A stretch of 64,000 bases of DNA, from contig NC_014666.1 of assembly GCF_000166135.1 (NCBI RefSeq), positions 7,006,001-7,070,000 of the forward strand, in the 5' to 3' direction. The position numbers were made by a program, and so were the translations under genes. Position 1 is the first letter of the stretch. Every line of letters starts with the position of its first letter. Positions 1 through 7,532 of this stretch are shown here, piece by piece. The notes below the pieces were generated by a model. It made no database searches and was not told where the DNA came from. It saw nothing but the letters and a program-made list of their open reading frames with translations. The DNA is from Pseudofrankia inefficax. Lineage in GTDB: Bacteria > Actinomycetota > Actinomycetes > Frankiales > Frankiaceae.

Positions 1-110
1 GCGTTGCGCGGCGACAGCCACCGTCGCAGCCGGGCGCCGGCGGGTGGCCGCGCGTCCGGTCGGCTGGCCGCGGGCGGTGCGATGGGTCGGGTCGCGGGCT
101 CCACCGTCAT
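1..110 (-). CDS. ABC transporter permease, N-terminal fragment (runs off the window)
   Basis: An ATG read on the minus strand at 110-108 overlaps the stop codon of the upstream ATPase gene as ATGA, which is typical of translational coupling in ABC operons. The 36 codons seen encode a Pro/Ala/Arg-rich cytoplasmic leader (begins MTVEPATRPIAPP, ends RLRRWLSPRN). No membrane segment is reached before the edge. The permease identity is inferred from position directly after a double ATPase and a lipoprotein of a sugar-type importer, where a RbsC-like permease is expected. Confidence 0.6.
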   Translation of the reverse strand, partial: MTVEPATRPIAPPAASRPDARPPAGARLRRWLSPRN

Positions 111-1705
111 GTGGCCACCTCCGGCCTGGGTCTGTCGGAAGACTGGTGCACGGAGTCGGCCCGCACCACGGCGTGGACGAGCGCGGTCTCGGTGAGGGCC
201 GGGCCTTCCAGTTCGGCCACGACGCGCCCTCGTTCGACGAGCAGCACCCGGTCGCAGATCGACACGAGCTCCTTGGCGTCGGCGGAGCTCACCAGCACCG
301 CGGTGCCCCGGGCCGCCGCGCGCTGGATGAGCCGGTAGATGGCGGCCTTGGCCCCGATGTCGACGCCCTGGGTGGGCTCGTCGAGCAACAGCAGCCGCGG
401 GTTGGTCCGCAGCCACCTGGCCAGGACGACCTTCTGCTGGTTTCCGCCGCTGAAGGTGGACAGCGGGCGGTCCGCCAGCGGCGGGCGCAGCTCGACCTCG
501 TCGACCCAGCGCCGGGCCTCCGCGCGCTCGGCCGTCAGGCGAAGCCCGCCGAGCCGGCCACGCAGGCGCCGCAGCGCCGGCAGGGTGAGGTTCTCGCGCA
601 TGCTCATCGTCATGACCGCGCCGAGCCGGTGCCGGTCAGCCGGAACGAAGGCCGCGCCGCCCTCGATCGCGCTGGTCACGTCACCCGGCGCCAGCTCGGT
701 CCCGCCGAGACGGACCCGGCCGCCGCGGCGTCGCACAGACCCGAAGAGCAGGGCGTTGACGTTCTCGCGGCCCGAACCGAGCACTCCCGACACGCCGACG
801 ACCTCGCCGGCACGCAGCCGCAGGCTCAGGCCGTCCACCCGCGCGCCGCGCAGGTCGTCGACCTCCAGCACGACCGCCTCGGAGCCGCTGGCCGCGGGGC
901 GGGCGTCGGTGACGGCCGTACCGACGATGGCCCTGACGAGCGAGTCGTCGTCCAGCTGCCCGGCGACCGCCTCGGCGACCAGCCTGCCGTCGCGCAGGAC
1001 GACGACGCGGTCCGCGAGGGCCCGCACCTCGTCGAGGCGGTGCGAGATGAAGATGATGCCGGCGCCGGCCGCGGCGACCCGGCGCACCGCCTCGAACAGC
1101 CGGGCGACCTCGTCGCGGTGGAAGGCGGTGGTCGGCTCGTCGAGGACGAGCACGTTCTCCGGGTGCTCCCAGCCGTCCATGGCCCGGGCGATCGCGACGA
1201 TCGCGCGCTCCGCTGGCGAAAGCAGGGCCACCGGCGCCCGCACGTCGATCGCGGCCCCGAACCGGGCGGTCAGCCGCTGGGCGCGAACGTGCTCGCCGCG
1301 CCGGGCCGGCGTGATCCACCGCGAGCCGAGTGGTCGGCCGAGGTCGAGGTTCTCGGTCGTGCTAAGCGTCGGCAGCAGCCCGAGGTCCTGATGGATGAAA
1401 TGCAGCCCCCGCCCGTCCCGCGCCGGGACGAGCCGGCCCGAGCCGTCACCCACCTCGATGGTCCCACCCGGGTCGGGCTGGTGGATTCCGGCGAGCAGCT
1501 TGACCAGCGTCGACTTGCCCGACCCGTTCTGGCCGACGACGGCCAGGATCTCGCCAGCGCCCACCTGCAAGGAGAGGTCATCGAGCGCCCTGGTGCCGAC
1601 GAACGTCTTCGACAGGTGCGCCACCCGCAGCAGCACCCGGGGCTGGGGCGCCGGCTGTGTGGCCACGCCGGCTCCCGGCGCGTGGCCGACCATCTCCGGC
1701 GTCAT
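107..1705 (-). CDS. Sugar-type ABC importer ATPase with two nucleotide-binding domains (RbsA/MglA-like)
   Basis: This cytoplasmic ATPase would energise import of the ligand bound by the lipoprotein encoded just upstream. The first domain has Walker A GQNGSGKST, Walker B LDEPTTAF and a signature region LSPAER that departs from LSGGQ. The second has a degenerate P-loop (SGVLGSGREN), a good signature FSGGNQQK and Walker B LLLDEPTQGVDIG. This asymmetry is usual for RbsA/MglA/XylG proteins of about 500 residues. The ATG at 1705 overlaps the TGA of the binding-protein gene (ATGA) and is preferred; a GTG two codons earlier (1711) is possible. The stop overlaps the next gene in the same way. Such importers carry sugars, autoinducer-2, nucleosides or aromatic-type ligands; the substrate here cannot be named. 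Confidence 0.93.
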   Translation of the reverse strand: MTPEMVGHAPGAGVATQPAPQPRVLLRVAHLSKTFVGTRALDDLSLQVGAGEILAVVGQNGSGKSTLVKLLAGIHQPDPGGTIEVGDGSGRLVPARDGRGLHFIHQDLGLLPTLSTTENLDLGRPLGSRWITPARRGEHVRAQRLTARFGAAIDVRAPVALLSPAERAIVAIARAMDGWEHPENVLVLDEPTTAFHRDEVARLFEAVRRVAAAGAGIIFISHRLDEVRALADRVVVLRDGRLVAEAVAGQLDDDSLVRAIVGTAVTDARPAASGSEAVVLEVDDLRGARVDGLSLRLRAGEVVGVSGVLGSGRENVNALLFGSVRRRGGRVRLGGTELAPGDVTSAIEGGAAFVPADRHRLGAVMTMSMRENLTLPALRRLRGRLGGLRLTAERAEARRWVDEVELRPPLADRPLSTFSGGNQQKVVLARWLRTNPRLLLLDEPTQGVDIGAKAAIYRLIQRAAARGTAVLVSSADAKELVSICDRVLLVERGRVVAELEGPALTETALVHAVVRADSVHQSSDRPRPEVAT

Positions 1706-2832
1706 CCCCACAGCGCGGCGAACCGCTGCGCGACATCGGGGTAGCCGGTCCAGCCTCGCTGGACGTCGGTCGCGGTGACGTCGTTCCTGGTCAGGAACTG
1801 CATGTCCACCTCGAGGTTGGACTGCGGCGTCGTCTGGTGAGCGATGAGGCGGGCGGCGGCGTTGACCTGCATCCAGATCTGGACCGGGAAGTCGAGGGCC
1901 AGCCCGGCGGTCAGCCCACCGTCACGGATGTCCTGGAGGTTGCTGGGAGTCGGCGCGAAACCGAGCGTCGTGGGCGAGAGGTGCGCGTTCTTGAGCGCCG
2001 CCGCCAGGCCGGTCGCGCCTTCCATCGAGGCGAACACGACCGTGTTGGTCTCCGGATGCGACTGCAGATAGCTGATGACCTGGTTCGGGGCCGTCGTGCC
2101 GAATGTCGTGACCGAGAGCTGCTGGTAGCTGGCCTTGCAGCCGGAACACGCCGCGATGGCCTTGGCGAAACCCTCCTGCATCGAGGTGGAGAACGTCAGC
2201 TCCGGCGTCCCGAAGAACACCACGTTCGCCTTCGGCCCCTTGTTGACCGTCACCCAGTCGGCCATCAGCTGTCCGGCCCGGTTGGTGCTGGCGGCGCCGC
2301 CGATCGCCTGTTGCACGCCGTAGGGCTCGCCGCCCACCGTCCCGCCACCGACGACGACCGACCCAGCCGAGCCCAGCTTGTGCAGGTAGTCGCCGTACAG
2401 CTGCGGGCTCGACGCGCCGATGAGAACGGCGGCGGGATTCTGGGTGAGGGCCGTGGCGGCCGCGGCCTGCGCGGTGGTGGCCGAGGACCCCGAGTTCACG
2501 ATCCCGAGGTCGACGCCCAACGCCTTCGTCGGCGCCGGCAACAGGTTGGCGAAGATGGCGCACACCGGGGCCGCGCACTGTAAGAAGACGAACTTGCTTC
2601 CGGGCGCCGGGCGTTTCGCCAGCTTCTCGGTCGCGGGGAACGTGCTCGGATGCCCGACATACGGCGCGATCGCGGCCGCGGCCGCCACGGCGGAGCCGGT
2701 GGTTGTTCCGGCGGCCGGCGTGCTGGACGCGTTCGTGCCCCCGCCGCTGCTGCCGCAGGCCGCCGCGGTCAGCGCGACCGCGGCAAGGCTGATCAGCGCC
2801 ACGCGGCTATGACCGATATATCTACGACCCAT
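1702..2832 (-). CDS. Substrate-binding lipoprotein of the ABC importer
   Basis: The protein has 376 residues. A basic start and hydrophobic stretch lead to the lipobox LTAAAC followed by a GSSGGG linker, so it should be lipid-anchored outside the membrane. The remainder resembles periplasmic-binding-protein-like family 4/ribose-binding proteins (alternating Rossmann-like segments, for example AAVLIGASSPQLYGDYL and TNTVVFASMEGATGLAAAL). An AGGGAG ribosome site lies 8 bases before the ATG. It is the first gene of the importer operon and is transcribed away from the amidohydrolase at 3006. The shared intergenic region carries a palindrome that also occurs near the GntR gene, so regulation by that repressor is likely. 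The ligand is unknown; neighbours point to an aromatic or carboxylic compound. Confidence 0.9.
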   Translation of the reverse strand: MGRRYIGHSRVALISLAAVALTAAACGSSGGGTNASSTPAAGTTTGSAVAAAAAIAPYVGHPSTFPATEKLAKRPAPGSKFVFLQCAAPVCAIFANLLPAPTKALGVDLGIVNSGSSATTAQAAAATALTQNPAAVLIGASSPQLYGDYLHKLGSAGSVVVGGGTVGGEPYGVQQAIGGAASTNRAGQLMADWVTVNKGPKANVVFFGTPELTFSTSMQEGFAKAIAACSGCKASYQQLSVTTFGTTAPNQVISYLQSHPETNTVVFASMEGATGLAAALKNAHLSPTTLGFAPTPSNLQDIRDGGLTAGLALDFPVQIWMQVNAAARLIAHQTTPQSNLEVDMQFLTRNDVTATDVQRGWTGYPDVAQRFAALWG

Positions 2833-2947
2833 TTCGCACTCCCTCGGTGGTGGTTGACCGGCGGCGAGGCCGGTAACCGGCGCGCTCGCCGGCCGTGGTG
2901 GCGGCGCCCTGCGCGAGCCACGATCACTGCGTTGGAGGAAGGTAGCC

Positions 2948-2962
2948 GTTATATGTTATAAC
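2948..2962. promoter_or_regulatory. Palindromic operator, GntR-type, in a divergent promoter
   Basis: The sequence GTTATATGTTATAAC is a perfect 6-3-6 inverted repeat in an otherwise GC-rich gap between the importer operon and the amidohydrolase gene. Fourteen of its 15 bases recur at 6692-6706, and its right part TGTTATAACA recurs exactly at 9890-9899. The three sites lie in the three divergent promoter regions around one GntR gene, which makes that protein the likely ligand. Binding is inferred, not shown. Confidence 0.7.
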
Positions 2963-3005
2963 AGCAACCTCTCATCCCAGCTGCGCCGGAACCGGGCGGA
3001 CACAC

Positions 3006-4145
3006 ATGACCGAGCACGAGGAAAGCCCGATCCTGATCCGCGGGGTCCGCCTCATCGACGGGCCCGCGCTCAGCCACCGCACGTCGGTTCTCATCGACGG
3101 CGCGCGGATCGTCGCGATCGGGCCCGACCTGAGCGCCTCGGGCCGGCAGGTCGTCGACGGCGCGGACGGTGTCCTGATGCCCGGCCTCATCGACGCCCAC
3201 GTGCATCTACACGGCGAGGAGAACCTCGAACAGCTCGCCCGCGCCGGGGTGACCACCGCCCTGGACATGGCCTGCTGGCCGCGGGAGCTCGTCGACGAGT
3301 TACGCGGCCGTCCCGGGCTCACCGACATCCGCAGCGCCGGAGTCCCGGCCACGTCGCCGGGCTCGGCCCACAGCAGGATTCCCGGGCGCCCGCAGGCCGC
3401 GCTCGTCAGCGGCCCGGCGGACGCCGAGGCCTTCGTCCGGGACAGGCTCGCCGACGGCTCGGACTACATCAAGCTGATCGCCGACCTGCCGGGGCTCGAC
3501 CAGCCCACACTCGACGCGCTCGTCGCCGCGGCACGACGCCAGGGCCGGCTGACGGTTGCCCACGCCGTCAGGCTGATCTCCTACCAGATGGCGCTGGCCG
3601 CGGGCGCCGACGTGCTCACCCACGTTCCGCTGGACACCGTCCTCGACGAGGCGACCGTCACGGCCATCGCCGAGCGGGACCGCGTCGTGGTGCCGACGTT
3701 GACGATGATGGACGCCGTCGCCACCAGGTTCTTCGGCCACGGGGCGGACGGCGCCGACGGGGCGCGGGGAGAGGCCGCCGCGCCGCCCGGGCCTGGCTAC
3801 CACAACGCGCGGCACTCGGTCGGCCTGCTGCACCGGGCGGGCGTGCCGATCCTCGCCGGCACCGACGCCAACGCCACGGTCGGCGTCCCGGCCAACATCA
3901 GCCACGGGCCGAGCCTGCACCGTGAGCTCGAACTGCTGGTGCGGGCCGGGCTGTCTCCTCGGGACGCGATCGCGGCCGCCACGTCTTTGCCGGCCAAGCA
4001 CTTCGGGCTCTCCGACCGCGGTGCCATCCGCCCTGGCCTGCGGGCGGACCTGGTGCTGATCGCCGGCGACCCACTCGCCGATATCACCGACAGCCGCCGC
4101 GTCGAGCGCGTGTGGTGTGCCGGCATCCCCGCCACGACCAGCTGA
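3006..4145 (+). CDS. Metal-dependent amidohydrolase (imidazolonepropionase-like)
   Basis: This 379-residue cytoplasmic hydrolase of the amidohydrolase superfamily probably cleaves a cyclic amide, lactone or carbamate-type bond. The N-terminal strand ends in MPGLIDAHVHLHG, with the two metal-binding histidines near residues 65-67. A lysine in SDYIKLIADLPG is the candidate bridging residue, histidines follow in LTVAHAVR and VLTHVP, and the terminal aspartate is in LAGTDANATVG. The C-terminal GAIRPGLRADLVLIAGDP segment is typical of the small beta domain. It is followed nine bases later by an aldehyde dehydrogenase, so the two probably form an operon. The GntR-type palindrome lies upstream. Natural substrate unknown. 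Confidence 0.9.
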   Translation: MTEHEESPILIRGVRLIDGPALSHRTSVLIDGARIVAIGPDLSASGRQVVDGADGVLMPGLIDAHVHLHGEENLEQLARAGVTTALDMACWPRELVDELRGRPGLTDIRSAGVPATSPGSAHSRIPGRPQAALVSGPADAEAFVRDRLADGSDYIKLIADLPGLDQPTLDALVAAARRQGRLTVAHAVRLISYQMALAAGADVLTHVPLDTVLDEATVTAIAERDRVVVPTLTMMDAVATRFFGHGADGADGARGEAAAPPGPGYHNARHSVGLLHRAGVPILAGTDANATVGVPANISHGPSLHRELELLVRAGLSPRDAIAAATSLPAKHFGLSDRGAIRPGLRADLVLIAGDPLADITDSRRVERVWCAGIPATTS

Positions 4146-4154
4146 AGGACGACG

Positions 4155-5636
4155 ATGACCAGCCTCGCCGCACGCCCAGCGATCACCACGACCACGCACT
4201 TCATCAACGGGGCGTGGTCAGAGCCCGGTGGCCCGACGTTCCCGGACTACAACCCGTTCGACGACCAGGTCGTGGCGGAGATCGCCGCCGGCGGACCGGC
4301 CGAGGCGGAGGCCGCCGTGGCCGCCGCGCACGCCGCGTTCCCGGGTTGGGCCGCGACGGCTCCGGCCGAGCGCCAGCGTCTGTTCCTCAAGGCCGCCGAC
4401 ATCACCGAGCGGCGGCGAGCCGAGATCGTGCACATCCTGGCCGTCGAGTCGGGCTGTAGCGCCCCGTTCGCCCACTTCCAGGTGCAGTGGTCGGTGAACC
4501 TACTGCGGCAGGCGGCCAACTGGGGCTACCTGCCCGTCGGCGAGGTCCTGCCGAGCGACACCCCCGGCCGGTTCGCGATGGCGGTGCGCAAGCCGCTCGG
4601 CGTCGTCGCCGGCTTCACGCCCTGGAACGGCGCCTTCAACCTGGCCTGGCGCACCATCGCCCTGCCGATGGCCTTCGGCAACACCGTGGTCATCAAGCCC
4701 TCCGAGGAGGCACCGGTCTCCGCCGGCCTGCTGCACGCCGAGATAGCGGCCGAGGCCGGCTTCCCCGCCGGCTCCCTGAACGTGGTCGTGCACGCCCCCG
4801 GCGACGCCGCCGCGATCAGCGAGGTCTTCATGGCCAGCCCGGCCGTTCGCTGCATCAACTTCACCGGCTCCGCCTCGACCGCCCGCATCCTCGCCGAGCG
4901 GGCCGGGCGCGCGCTCAAGCCGATCGTCCTGGAGCTGGGCGGCTACAACCCGATGATCGTGTTAGCCGACGCCGACCTGGCCCACGCCGTCGACGCGACG
5001 GTCTTCGGCGCCTTCTTCCACCAGGGGCAGATCTGCCTGTGCACCAGGAAGGTGCTGGTCGAACGGCCCCTTCACGACGCGTTCCTCGACGCGCTCGCCG
5101 CCCGGACCGCCGCCCTCAGCTGCGGCGATCCCACCAAGGCGAGCACGGTGATCGGGCCGCTGATCAACGACCGCGCGGTCAGGCAGGTCGCCGCACGGGT
5201 CGAGGAGGCGATCGCCCGCGGCGCCCGGGTCGTCACCGGAGCCGCGTCCCATGGTCGCGTGTACGAGCCGACGATCCTGGCCGACGTCCCCCGCGACGCG
5301 GTGGTGGCCCTCGGCAGCGAGGAGACGTTCGGCCCGGTGCTCGTCGTCGAGGCGGTCGAGGACGCCGAGGAGGCCCTGGAGCGCGCGCAGGCCACCCCGT
5401 ACGGGCTGAGCGCCGCGATCATGACCGGCGACCAGGACCGCGGGCTCGACCTGGCTCAGCGCTTCGACACCGGGATCGTCCACGTCAACGCGCCGACGCT
5501 GGTGGGTGAGCCGTCCCTGCCCAACGGCGGCGTGAAGGACAGCGGCTGGGGCCGCTCCGGGCATTACGCGCGGGAGGACTTCACCGAGATCCGGCTCACC
5601 ACGCTCAACCACGGCGCCGGCCGGTACCCGATCTGA
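4155..5636 (+). CDS. Aldehyde dehydrogenase, NAD(P)-dependent
   Basis: The 493-residue protein has the usual ALDH length. Visible motifs are the coenzyme-site stretch TPWNGAFNL, a TGSASTARI turn, the general-base glutamate in LELGGYNPM (about residue 260) and the nucleophile Cys294 in QGQICLCTRK. The last resembles vanillin/salicylaldehyde-type dehydrogenases more than betaine aldehyde dehydrogenases. It would oxidise an aldehyde to a carboxylate in the cytoplasm. An AAGGA site seven bases before the ATG supports the start. It follows the amidohydrolase closely and converges on a decarboxylase-like gene, so an aromatic aldehyde intermediate is plausible but unproven. Confidence 0.93.
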   Translation: MTSLAARPAITTTTHFINGAWSEPGGPTFPDYNPFDDQVVAEIAAGGPAEAEAAVAAAHAAFPGWAATAPAERQRLFLKAADITERRRAEIVHILAVESGCSAPFAHFQVQWSVNLLRQAANWGYLPVGEVLPSDTPGRFAMAVRKPLGVVAGFTPWNGAFNLAWRTIALPMAFGNTVVIKPSEEAPVSAGLLHAEIAAEAGFPAGSLNVVVHAPGDAAAISEVFMASPAVRCINFTGSASTARILAERAGRALKPIVLELGGYNPMIVLADADLAHAVDATVFGAFFHQGQICLCTRKVLVERPLHDAFLDALAARTAALSCGDPTKASTVIGPLINDRAVRQVAARVEEAIARGARVVTGAASHGRVYEPTILADVPRDAVVALGSEETFGPVLVVEAVEDAEEALERAQATPYGLSAAIMTGDQDRGLDLAQRFDTGIVHVNAPTLVGEPSLPNGGVKDSGWGRSGHYAREDFTEIRLTTLNHGAGRYPI

Positions 5637-5655
5637 GCCGGCCCCAGCCCGCGGG

Positions 5656-6606
5656 TCAGAGCCCGAGCACCCGCTCCGCGTTGCCGTGCGCGATCTTCTC
5701 TCGGTCGGCCGGGCTCAGCGGCGCGCTCAGCAGGAAGGCGGTCCCCTGCGCGCTGTCGGCGAACGGGTGATCGACCGAGAACAGGATGCGGTCGGCGCCC
5801 AGCACCGTCAGCGCGCACTGCAGCGGAGCGACCGTGGTGTACGCGGAGGTCGTGATGTAGAGGTTGCGCTGGGCGGTCTCGGCGACCGGCGTCTGGCCCT
5901 TGAGCAGCGGGCTGAGCATGTCGTCCGCCCTGGCCAGGGAGAACGGCAGGCCCTCGCCCATGTGCCCCACGATCACCTCCAGCGCGGGGTGCCGCTCGAA
6001 CACCCCCGCGACGATCATCCGCAGGACGTGCAGCCCGCACTCGGCGTGCCACCCCCAGCCCGCTGTCGAGAGCGCCGCGGCGAGGTCGGCCGGCAGCCCG
6101 GAGTAGTACGCGTCCTGCACGGCCGGCGGCGGCGGGGCCGGATGCAGGTAGATCGGCACGCCGAGCCGCTCCGCGCAGGCCAGGACGGGCTCCATCGACG
6201 GGTGGTCGAGGAAGACGCCGTTGGTCTGGCCGTGGATCATCGTCCCCACGAAGCCCAGCTCGTCGACCGCGCGGCGAAGCTCGGCGACGGCCTGCTCTGG
6301 GGCCGAGATCGGCAGGGTGGCGAAAGCCCGGAACCGCTCGGGGTGTGCCTGGACGGTCGCCGCCATCCGGTCGTTGAGGGCCTGGGAGACGGCGACGGAG
6401 CTGGCCGGCTCAAGCTGCTGCACGATGTGCGCCAACGCAGAGAGCACCTGAACGTCGACGCCGGCGGCGTCCATCGTCTTCAGCCGGCCCTCGCCCAGAT
6501 CGTCGAGCTCGGCGGCCTTGCGGCCGGCGCGACTGCCCAGGTCGAGCCCGGCGGCGGAAAGGATGTCGCGCGGAAATGTGTGCTCTTCCAGAGCGATGAT
6601 CTTCAC
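5656..6606 (-). CDS. Amidohydrolase-2 family protein, gamma-resorcylate-decarboxylase-like
   Basis: The 316-residue protein has the ACMSD/gamma-resorcylate decarboxylase pattern. It shows a metal-binding E-x-H near the N-terminus (ALEEHTFP, Glu7 and His9) in place of the H-x-H of true hydrolases, then YLHPAPPPP, IVGHMGEGLPF and the aspartate in FSVDHPFAD. In this family these residues bind Mn or Zn and support non-oxidative decarboxylation or hydration of aromatic acids. The gene is divergent from the GntR regulator, with one good and one weaker palindrome between them. With the aldehyde dehydrogenase it could take an aldehyde to an acid and then decarboxylate it; this order is inference. Confidence 0.85.
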   Translation of the reverse strand: MKIIALEEHTFPRDILSAAGLDLGSRAGRKAAELDDLGEGRLKTMDAAGVDVQVLSALAHIVQQLEPASSVAVSQALNDRMAATVQAHPERFRAFATLPISAPEQAVAELRRAVDELGFVGTMIHGQTNGVFLDHPSMEPVLACAERLGVPIYLHPAPPPPAVQDAYYSGLPADLAAALSTAGWGWHAECGLHVLRMIVAGVFERHPALEVIVGHMGEGLPFSLARADDMLSPLLKGQTPVAETAQRNLYITTSAYTTVAPLQCALTVLGADRILFSVDHPFADSAQGTAFLLSAPLSPADREKIAHGNAERVLGL

Positions 6607-6691
6607 AGTGCGCTCCCACTGGGCGTCGCGGCCCGTTTCTCGTCCATTCCGACTCTCCCCATGACAGAACGTGCCGATCCGTCGGATGATC

Positions 6692-6706
6692 GTTATATGT
6701 TATATC
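6692..6706. promoter_or_regulatory. Operator palindrome, second copy
   Basis: GTTATATGTTATATC differs by one base from the perfect palindrome at 2948. It lies about 85 bases upstream of the decarboxylase-like gene and a similar distance from the GntR gene, where an autoregulatory operator is expected. A second outer symmetry (ATGAT ... ATCAT, 6686-6709) surrounds it. Confidence 0.65.
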
Positions 6707-6732
6707 ATTCCCGGGTCGACTCCGGACCTCGG

Positions 6733-6747
6733 GATATAGTTGATATC
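6733..6747. promoter_or_regulatory. Operator-like palindrome, third copy (weaker)
   Basis: GATATAGTTGATATC is a GATAT-5-ATATC inverted repeat that fits the pattern G-x-TATA-xx-T-x-ATA-x-C of the other sites. It lies 35 bases before the preferred GntR start codon, so it could give autorepression by blocking early transcription. The match is looser than for the sites at 2948 and 6692. Confidence 0.45.
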
Positions 6748-6781
6748 GAGGCGTGGTCGGCTCACCGGAAGCGAGGCGTGG

Positions 6782-7492
6782 ATGGCATCCCCGGCGGAGG
6801 TCCGTCCCATCGAGTCACGCACCGTCGGCGACCTCGTCACCACCGAGCTGCGGCGCTCGATCCTGACCGGAGCGCTGCCTCCGGGCCAGAGCTTCTCGCT
6901 CCGCGAGCTCGCCAGCCGCCTCGACGTCAGCTTCATCCCAGTCCGCGAGGCGCTGCGCAACCTCGAAAGCGAAGGACTGGTGGTGATCCGCCCCGGCCGC
7001 AGCGTCACCATCGCGCCGATCGACTTCGACGACCTGCACGCCATCTACCGGCTGCGCCGGCTGCTCGAACCCGACCTCGCGCGCCGCTCCTGCACCCGGA
7101 TCTCCGACGCGGAGCTCACCCGGCTCGAGCGCGACGCCGCCGATTTCGGTGACCCGGACCGGAGCATGGACGCGATCTACGACGCGCACCGCGACTTCCA
7201 TCTCGCGCTGTTCGGGTCCGCCGCCACGGCCTGGGACGTCCGGGTGCTGACCACCCTCTGGCGGGCCGCGGAGCGCTACATCCGCATCGGTTTCGGCCTG
7301 CTCGACCCGGACCCGGAGGAGCATCACCGCCGGCGGCACGCCCACGAGAGCCTGCTGAGCGTCTACCGGCGCCGGGACCCGGACGCGGCGGCCCGAGCCG
7401 TCGACGAGCACCTCGACCACAACGAGAAGATGGCCGGGGCAGCCCTCGGGACCGCGGCCGCGGGTCTCCAGGCACGCGAGACGGCGGGCTGA
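6782..7492 (+). CDS. GntR-family transcriptional regulator, FadR/FCD type
   Basis: An N-terminal winged helix-turn-helix (LVTTELRRSILTGALPPGQ, then SLRELASRLDVSFIPVREALRNLESEGLV) is followed by an all-helical FCD effector domain with the D-x(3)-H-x(3)-L pattern (AIYDAHRDFHLAL). FCD domains bind carboxylates, often with a metal. The ATG at 6782, with GAGG five bases upstream, gives a normal N-terminus. An upstream TTG at 6740 would put the coding region over the palindrome at 6733 and is less likely. It is convergent with the AceE-like gene and divergent from the decarboxylase-like gene. The repeated palindromes indicate that it controls the whole 1-10 kb locus. Confidence 0.93.
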   Translation: MASPAEVRPIESRTVGDLVTTELRRSILTGALPPGQSFSLRELASRLDVSFIPVREALRNLESEGLVVIRPGRSVTIAPIDFDDLHAIYRLRRLLEPDLARRSCTRISDAELTRLERDAADFGDPDRSMDAIYDAHRDFHLALFGSAATAWDVRVLTTLWRAAERYIRIGFGLLDPDPEEHHRRRHAHESLLSVYRRRDPDAAARAVDEHLDHNEKMAGAALGTAAAGLQARETAG

Positions 7493-7504
7493 GGCCCGTC
7501 CCCC

Positions 7505-7517
7505 CGCTCCTGGAGCG
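7505..7517. terminator. Short hairpin between convergent genes
   Basis: CGCTCC-T-GGAGCG could form a six-pair stem in the 40-base gap between two convergent genes. There is no T-tract, so a terminator role is only suggested. Confidence 0.25.
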
Positions 7518-7532
7518 AGACGGCATCGGGCA

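Noticed and set aside
44-1744. Plus-strand open frame of 566 codons
   Set aside because: Antisense to the double ATPase, whose Walker and signature motifs are clear.
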